Positions 58,354 through 64,000 of a stretch of DNA of 64,000 nt are shown piece after piece. A model generated the notes under the pieces. The model searched no databases, had not been told where the DNA came from, and saw only the letters and a list, made by a program, of their open reading frames with translations. The DNA is from Terfezia claveryi (taxonomy: Eukaryota; Ascomycota; Pezizomycetes; Pezizales; Pezizaceae), in assembly GCA_015179025.1 (NCBI GenBank), contig WHUX01000014.1, positions 1 through 64,000 on the forward strand. Reading direction: 5' to 3'. Every line of letters starts with the position of its first letter. Position 1 is the first letter of the stretch. The position numbers and the translations under genes are program-made.

Positions 58354-58680
58354 ACACAATAGCATCGTCAGCGGCAATTGCTCGGTTTCTATGGCTGGAC
58401 ATTATACTTGAATTGGGAAAAGAACAGTACTGCAGCCCCCTTCCAGGTTAGACACTCAGGTGGTGTGCGGGAGCAGATCAACTAGTCCAAGAAACTGAGG
58501 AGAATCGGCCAGAGGTTTCGCTAATTGGATATAACACAGGCACAGACAGCGGCTCAGCGATCTTCCGTTCAATCTGTACCAGGAACTTTCTGGCGGATAT
58601 CGTCCAACTACCGCCAAAGTGCCCCTGCATCCACGAAAGTGGTCAATGCAAACAACGTACAGCTTCCGGGACACTTAAAG

Positions 58681-59508
58681 ATGGGATACATTCTCCTTCT
58701 ATGCTATTCTATTTCACTACCTTCAGGCTGTTTAGCGCTCGCTTACCTCGTCAGCCATCGTTATTTGACTCAATTTTGCGCGTTTCCATCTTATCTCTAC
58801 CCACCTTGTATTGTCGATTCAGAGGGGGTTTCGTCCAATACAAGGAATCAGGTATGCTACTATATGGTACCGCTGATATTGGTTTTCTCTCTGACAAACC
58901 TTGTTCTTCAAGCAGTCCGACGCAACGTAATCATGTACCAGATACGCAGTGCATCATCGACTTCTCGTGAGAGCCTCCTTACGAATCCTAGGACTGAAGC
59001 AGCCTACCTGGACGCTCTACAGAATACAAGCTCCAATGCAGCATTGGATCTATGGCGCAGTATTCTTATCCAAGAATTTCCAAGCTCAAATGTCGGCGAC
59101 TCCTTCATCATCAGTTCGATAGATCCTAGTGAAATCAAGGCGCTAGTTGGGGGGGATGTCAGCGTTGCAGTCTCGCTGAGGGCTTCCCTAAAGGCCGAGC
59201 ACGATTCTCGCGTACTCTTGGCTTTGGGGTTTGAAGGGAAGGACAAAGACACTACGGATGAGAGAGAGCTCTTGGTAGTACGGTTCGTGACGTGGTCAAA
59301 GAAGGAAACGAAGAAAGACTCTGGCATACGCTATCTTTTTGGCCTGTTGGTCGTGGGTATTCATGCGAGGTTACTCAAGTATGACAAGCATGAAGGAGCT
59401 TTGGAGCCCTTTCATGGGGATGAGTGGTTGGACGCGAGAAGTGGCAAATGGAGAGGCATAATTGAGAACATGAAGGAGGCCATAGCAGAAGGAGTTGCTG
59501 CCATGTGA
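58681..59508 (+). CDS. Orphan 275-aa protein with two membrane segments
   Basis: The first in-frame ATG is at 58681; the frame is open about 150 bp further upstream without an ATG, so an upstream exon is possible. Two hydrophobic segments (MGYILLLCYSISLPSGCLAL and YYMVPLILVFSLTNLVLQAV) frame a short loop with cysteines. A soluble domain of about 190 residues follows, with regular alternation of charge (SLLTNPRTEAAYLDALQN; LLALGFEGKDKDTTDEREL; WLDARSGKWRGIIENMKE). I recognise no family. It is probably a fungal membrane protein of unknown role. Confidence 0.5.
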   Translation: MGYILLLCYSISLPSGCLALAYLVSHRYLTQFCAFPSYLYPPCIVDSEGVSSNTRNQVCYYMVPLILVFSLTNLVLQAVRRNVIMYQIRSASSTSRESLLTNPRTEAAYLDALQNTSSNAALDLWRSILIQEFPSSNVGDSFIISSIDPSEIKALVGGDVSVAVSLRASLKAEHDSRVLLALGFEGKDKDTTDERELLVVRFVTWSKKETKKDSGIRYLFGLLVVGIHARLLKYDKHEGALEPFHGDEWLDARSGKWRGIIENMKEAIAEGVAAM

Positions 59509-62184
59509 TACCTATCTCAGGAGCGGGGCCGCATGTTGGTGGGTTGGTTGGTTGTGGATTCGGGTCTGTAGATCTCGTTTAACTCACATTATCTTCAGGC
59601 CAAGCCAAATGCTATCTGTGTTTTCACTGAGCTTATGCAGTCAGAGTTCTGGTCCAGTACACGGTGGAGGGTGTTGTGCCAACCAGACTAACTATTAGTC
59701 TTGCAGAGAATCTGGCGTGTGTTGGCTGTACGCGGCGTCTACCACACCGTTACATATCTCCCTTTCCATCGGGGCCAAGTTTGCATAGTGGAGGAGTTCA
59801 ATTCGCGCGTTTGTGAGGCCATTGCAAGCCCGGGCCAGTTAGTGATACTAAAAGTACCGCATTGAGTGCCGCGTCTCAACATTATGTCCCTACTATAGGC
59901 AGCGGAAATCATTAGGGGAGACATGTTAGGTACTAGCCGCCACACGCTCGCCGTAAGGCACGGTCTATGTAGTACATGTAATTTACATGTAGATCTCGTG
60001 CCCATGTATACGCATGTAGTGTAAGTGACACATTTCTACAGACGTTAAGACATGCATACATGGATATCACAAGTCACGTAAACGTAGGTACAGTGGTCTC
60101 AGAAGCCAATCTTTGGTGATCGGCTCCCCGTCTTGTGTCTCTAGGCTATGCGGTGTCAGTCCATGTTCATGCACAAAACTCCCGTTCAAGCATGGTATAC
60201 TTTGTCCGCCTTTCTGCCCTGAGACAACGCCCTGTGTGAGCATTGACCGAAAGGCGAGCTCCCGGGCTTTCCAAATTTCTATCCCCGAGAGGTCAGTTTC
60301 TGAGACAGTCAAGTGCAAGCCAGAACGTTGACACACATGAAATTATTACCTCTGCCCCAGTCACCCCATCTAGCTACTCTCCGCCGATACCAACCTTATG
60401 TATATGTAAGCTTTGTCACCCCCTTTGTCCTGCTTCCCACTCCATTGCCACCCCATCCAACACATCTCTTACCCCACCCCATCCTCCAACCCTGTCTTCT
60501 CCTGCTTCCACCCTCCAATTACAAACGGCAATTCTGACCGCCGGCTTCCCGTCTCACGTACATACCCCCGATGCATCCTTGCCACCCGTCCTGAAATTAA
60601 TTCTCTCCTTGAGGATTTTATTTAGCGAACTGTCTTTTGCACGACGGTGAAGACGTGCTTGTCAATATCGAGGTGAAAAGGTGGGCTGGGAGAAGCTCGT
60701 ATGCGGGGTAGTTTAAGCAATTGACCGGGCATGAAGGATAAGGGTAGTGACTAATTGCTGGTAACCAGAGAAGCTGTAGGCAATCAGAGTGGCGTATACT
60801 GGAGGAGCACGAAAGCGGCGGGAATTTTCAAGGCCTGGGCTGGGGGTGCTGTCGGAGCCAGAAGTGAGATTCAGGTACGGTGCAGGGGCGGACAGGGTGG
60901 AATTGAGGAGAGATGGGGACTTGGTGAAGAAACACCGCAACCCTCCTTAACTCTGTAAGCCTTTCATCCACCTCATTCCCCTTCCATCTTGAGTCTAGAA
61001 CATCCTCGCAAATACCCCAAAAGCACTATCAACATGGATCCATGCCCTAGTCTTTCTTGGAATACTTATCTACTAGTTTTCTCACCACCATAATTCCACT
61101 CGTAAACTTACCCGTATTGACTTCTCCCCAACTCATCACCACAATTACTCCCCTTTTCGTACCTTCCGCAGTTGTTCCTGATAAGTAACCCTCCAAAAAA
61201 GCCATATCCAATTCCCATGGTAACCCTTCCTCTCACCTCCCAATATCCTTCACACTATCCCGCCCTAGCCCTAATACTCCAGCTGCTTTGTATACACTTG
61301 CGTGAGGAGCTACACCAAAAATTATCTATCCCCTCAATGCTACTTCGGCGGGGACAAGCTTCCAACAGCTCAAGTTCACCTGCGGAGCTTCCGGAAGTAG
61401 AGAAAATATGTTCCCGCCAACAAGCAAGACCAAGATATTTGCAGTTGTTGCGCCAGTGGTAAAGATCTTTCCAGGGAAGATGGTAGGAGGGATTCGAAAA
61501 AATATATTCTTGGAGGAGGGAGAGGGTGTGTTGCTCGAGAATAGTGGACTTGTACGTTGGTGTTGGTAAGGGTGACGAGGTTGTCGGCGAGGAGTGCGAC
61601 GGAAGTGGTACCACCTATTGGGAGAGAGGGGAAGGTGGGATTGATGCTACGGGTGTGCTGTATTGGTCATTCCGGGCTACGGTAATATATATATAAACCA
61701 GCCATAGCCTACACACCAGTCACCAAACCATAGTACCTTGAACTTAACGAGCTCCTCCCTAGTGCTGGCACCATATCTTCAACGAGATGCTCCAATGTGG
61801 CTTCCAGGCCCCTCAATTGACTGTATGATCTTGATTTGGCCTCTTTTAGGATGCTCGCAGTGGGGAGGAGTGGGGTTGAAGTGGACATGAGGAGCCATCT
61901 TCAGATAAATAAGAGTTGAGTGTGTAAACATGGAGTAGTTCAAGGAGGAAGGAAAAAGTTGAAACAGGGGGAGAAGCGGGTTAGGCATGTCAATTGTTGG
62001 TTTTCGGAATTGCTATGTGGGAGGTCGGCAACCTTCATGATCAGGATACTTGACGCACAATTGCATTGTCATGCGATGCATTGCGTCCGGTACGAGGATG
62101 CCTAGGTGCACGACCCCTGAAGCACCTAATTTCCAGCGGGATTATTCCCATGCCAGCGGGTTGTTCAATTTCCATGGTATTAAG

Positions 62185-62242
62185 TAGTCTGGTTGCACTA
62201 CCCCCTCGCAAGTGCAACCAGACCCAGACTACAACCAGACTA
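62185..62242. mobile_element. Foldback member of the TAGTCTGG family
   Basis: The unit starts TAGTCTGGTTGCACTACC and ends CAACCAGACTA, with an inner complementary GTGCAACCAGAC, so it can fold on itself. The flanks GGTATTAAG and GGTATAATA are similar over 9 bp. Confidence 0.6.
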
Positions 62243-62436
62243 GGTATAATATTAAGATAAATCTGGATATGCTTATAATAATACCGGACTGGACAGTGCT
62301 AGAGGAGTGCAGGGGTCTTCTTATCCCTGTCCCCCATACATTTCTCCTCGCTAGTCTCATGCCAAGACCCTTATTCCCTCGCTATACCGAACGAGGCATG
62401 TCTGGCTGCTGAATAATCTACTCTGTTAGGCCTAAT

Positions 62437-62452
62437 AGTTGCAACCAGACTA
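62437..62452 (+). mobile_element. Short TAGTCTGG-family insertion, 10-bp duplication
   Basis: AGTTGCAACCAGACTA is flanked by TAGGCCTAAT on both sides (62427-62436 and 62453-62462). Confidence 0.8.
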
Positions 62453-62534
62453 TAGGCCTAATGTGACTCGAAATACCCTTTTTGGAGTGCAAACAGAACA
62501 ATCCCCCTGTCAGGGGACTAGCGCCATTTCCTAT

Positions 62535-63294
62535 CCCATGGCCGGTCCACAGGGGTCGATTTTTAGACAGCCCCCGACAATACCAAGAGCTCAGTGCATG
62601 GCGACAACATGGGACACTGATCAGGTTTAAGGCATACCATTTGAAGTAAAGAGCAGGAGTTTGGCTCAACGTCGGTCAAAAGGTCTATGTGGCCTCTCGT
62701 GCCATATGTGGCCCCAAGCCCTTCGAGAGCGGCTTCAAGCTGTGTAAGAAATCAAGTACAAGCGACATTTCAGAGCCTACAATATCGCAATGGACGCACA
62801 GCTTAATACGGACGACGCACAACTCGCTTATACTCCATTCGAACATCCTAATCTATTCTCTTTATTTTGGGATGATGGAATTCTTGCTAGTGTTTGCTTT
62901 TCTACAAATATGTATGCTGCGCAATATTATGCAAAGCTTCCTATTGGTATCGGTACCAGTAGTACTGACGACTTTGAGCCTCGCTCCTGGAATCCTTTAC
63001 TGTCTGGTGAATTGCAAGTTTGGCTTGGGATTTTAATTTTAATTGGGACTTTGAAGTTACCTAGAACCTCTGACTTTTGGGATCCTCAAGTTCTAAAAGC
63101 ATTAGGGGGTAGTGGAAAGGATAGCCGGAAGGAAAAGATGTCAATGAAGCGCTTTCAGCAGATTCGGAGGTTTTTCCATATTTCATAGATTGAGCAGTGT
63201 CCGTCCGGCTGCGGCCATATGTCGCGTAATTTGCATGCCAAGTTTATATTGCCGGGGGCTGTCTAAAAATCGACCCCTGTGGACCGGCCATGGG
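62535..63294 (+). mobile_element. piggyBac-derived element, internally deleted
   Basis: Inverted repeats of about 45-49 bp bound 760 bp. Each starts CCCATGGCCGGTCCACAGGG and continues through ATTTTTAGACAGCCCCCG. CTAT lies outside both ends (62531-62534 and 63295-63298), a 4-bp duplication instead of the usual TTAA. The interior keeps only the first third of a piggyBac-like transposase gene. Confidence 0.8.
62790..63188 (+). pseudogene. N-terminal fragment of a piggyBac-like transposase
   Basis: The 132-codon ORF starts MDAQLNTDDAQLAYTPFEHP. It matches the opening of the DDE_Tnp_1_7 (PGBD) domain in layout: LFSLFWDDGILASVCFSTN, SWNPLLSGELQVWLGILI, then KLPRTSDFW and MSMKRFQQIRRFFHIS. The frame then stops and the right TIR follows within 60 bp. 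None of the catalytic Asp residues of the family are included, so it cannot catalyse transposition. It could at most be a DNA-binding remnant. Confidence 0.7.
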
Positions 63295-63339
63295 CTATCA
63301 TAGCGGGAACCCTTGCTATAGCCTGGTTAGCAAGAGTTG

Positions 63340-63369
63340 TAGTCTGGTTGGCACAACCCCCCCTAACGC
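63340..63369 (-). mobile_element. Short TAGTCTGG-family insertion
   Basis: The unit starts TAGTCTGGTTGGCACAACCC. The flanks AAGAGTTG and TAGAGTTG share seven of eight bases. Confidence 0.6.
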
Positions 63370-63549
63370 TAGAGTTGACTGTATTGGAACGAGAAAACCT
63401 TTCGAAATTACCACTCGGGCTCCTGTGAAGAACTACTCTCCTAGTGGAACATGTGTGACCTAAAACCTAACCTATCTTATGTAGTCGTGGGTTAGTTCTG
63501 AGCCTATGCAATAAGCCCTGTGTTATGCACAGTGCTCTGCCTGCTCACA

Positions 63550-63724
63550 GTACCGCATCCACTGGTGTATAACGATCCTTGTCAGTTTAAAGACATAGGT
63601 CGAGCTTATGCAGTAAAGGTGATAAAATAGGTGGATGGTAACAAGCTCACTGAGGTATAATGGTCCTGTCAGGTGTATTATCTTTAAACTGACAAGGATC
63701 GTTGTTCGCCAGTGGATGCGGTAC
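63550..63724. mobile_element. 175-bp MITE with about 43-bp TIRs
   Basis: GTACCGCATCCACTGG at the left and its complement at the right continue through AACGATCCTTGTCAGTTTAA in both arms. The loop of about 90 bp has no ORF. No unambiguous target duplication was read. Confidence 0.8.
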
Positions 63725-64000
63725 GGTAGGTAGACCTTCTCCTAGAGACGCCCTACCCTTGCAAGCCTACTAGTGAGCAGCCACCGTCTAGTGCACACCC
63801 CTGCAAAACCCCCTGCAACAGCGTCTCCAGCCACAACTCGTAAGATATCATGAGCATAGTGATTCTGACTAAATACATATCTATGAAAATGAGTACGCCC
63901 TACAACATGGTTATGCTCACATCCTACCAAGATCAACTGAAGACCCAATATTCCCCTTTCCAACATGACCTTCCCGAAGACCCACCCCCACCCTCTCAAC
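63725..64000. other. Right window edge, nothing recognised
   Basis: This is C-rich sequence with an open minus-strand frame of 85 codons that shows no recognisable feature. A gene could continue past the window. Confidence 0.4.

Larger units (their letters stand above)
59509..62534. other. Intergenic region, foldback remnants only
   Basis: No gene is supported. TAGTCTGG-family sequences lie at about 59675-59690 (no clear duplication), 62185-62242 and 62437-62452. A pyrimidine-rich tract spans 60400-60540 and gives long but featureless ORFs. Confidence 0.5.

Noticed and set aside
59665..59691. GTGGAGGGTGTTGTGCCAACCAGACTA as another dated insertion
   Set aside because: The family end is clear, but no flanking duplication can be seen, so it is not counted among supported insertions.

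Overview
The window looks like nuclear DNA of a filamentous ascomycete (Pezizomycotina). The evidence is a set of conserved single-copy genes of fungal type (SSR4, KAR9, REV1, POF7/HRT3, THOC7, WSS1), short introns of mostly 50-125 bp with GTRNGT donors, few introns per gene, and long transposon-rich gaps. The low gene density recalls transposon-bloated Pezizomycetes such as truffles, but that placement is a guess.

Layout. (1) 1-20817 is a transposon nest. An old minus-strand Ty3/Gypsy fragment (1-2073) carries a foldback MITE in its gag. Next to it lies a plus-strand Gypsy copy of the same family with two LTRs (2074-8391). A 9.93-kb Plavaka-type (CACTA-like) DNA transposon (8392-18319) sits exactly at the end of the 3' LTR, bounded by a 12-bp inverted repeat and a TA duplication. 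It encodes an intact four-exon transposase and two further minus-strand genes: a DUF6532-like protein and an unknown 527-aa protein. A two-gene PIF/Harbinger element with 15-bp TIRs (18345-20817) follows 25 bp later. (2) 22371-44560 is the gene-rich core: SSR4 and KAR9 diverge; REV1 and POF7 share a 583-bp divergent promoter; a small mitochondrial-type membrane protein and THOC7 follow. (3) 44561-64000 is mostly intergenic. It holds WSS1, two lineage-specific ORFs, a piggyBac-derived element, a pogo-like MITE, two SINE-like copies and several other MITEs.

The most unusual signal is a family of very short insertions (14-32 bp, with full foldbacks of about 55-70 bp) that end in GTGCCAACCAGACTA or start with its complement. 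At least seven sites are bounded by exact 8-11 bp direct repeats. One insertion lies inside a MITE whose second copy in this window preserves the empty site.

The conserved genes are housekeeping: chromatin remodelling (SSR4), spindle orientation (KAR9), translesion synthesis (REV1), SCF ubiquitin ligation (POF7), mRNA export (THOC7) and DNA-protein crosslink repair (WSS1). Nothing suggests they work as one pathway. Exon joins for REV1, KAR9, SSR4, THOC7, WSS1, the Plavaka transposase and the 527-aa protein were chosen so that donor, acceptor and phase agree; each gives a total length divisible by three.
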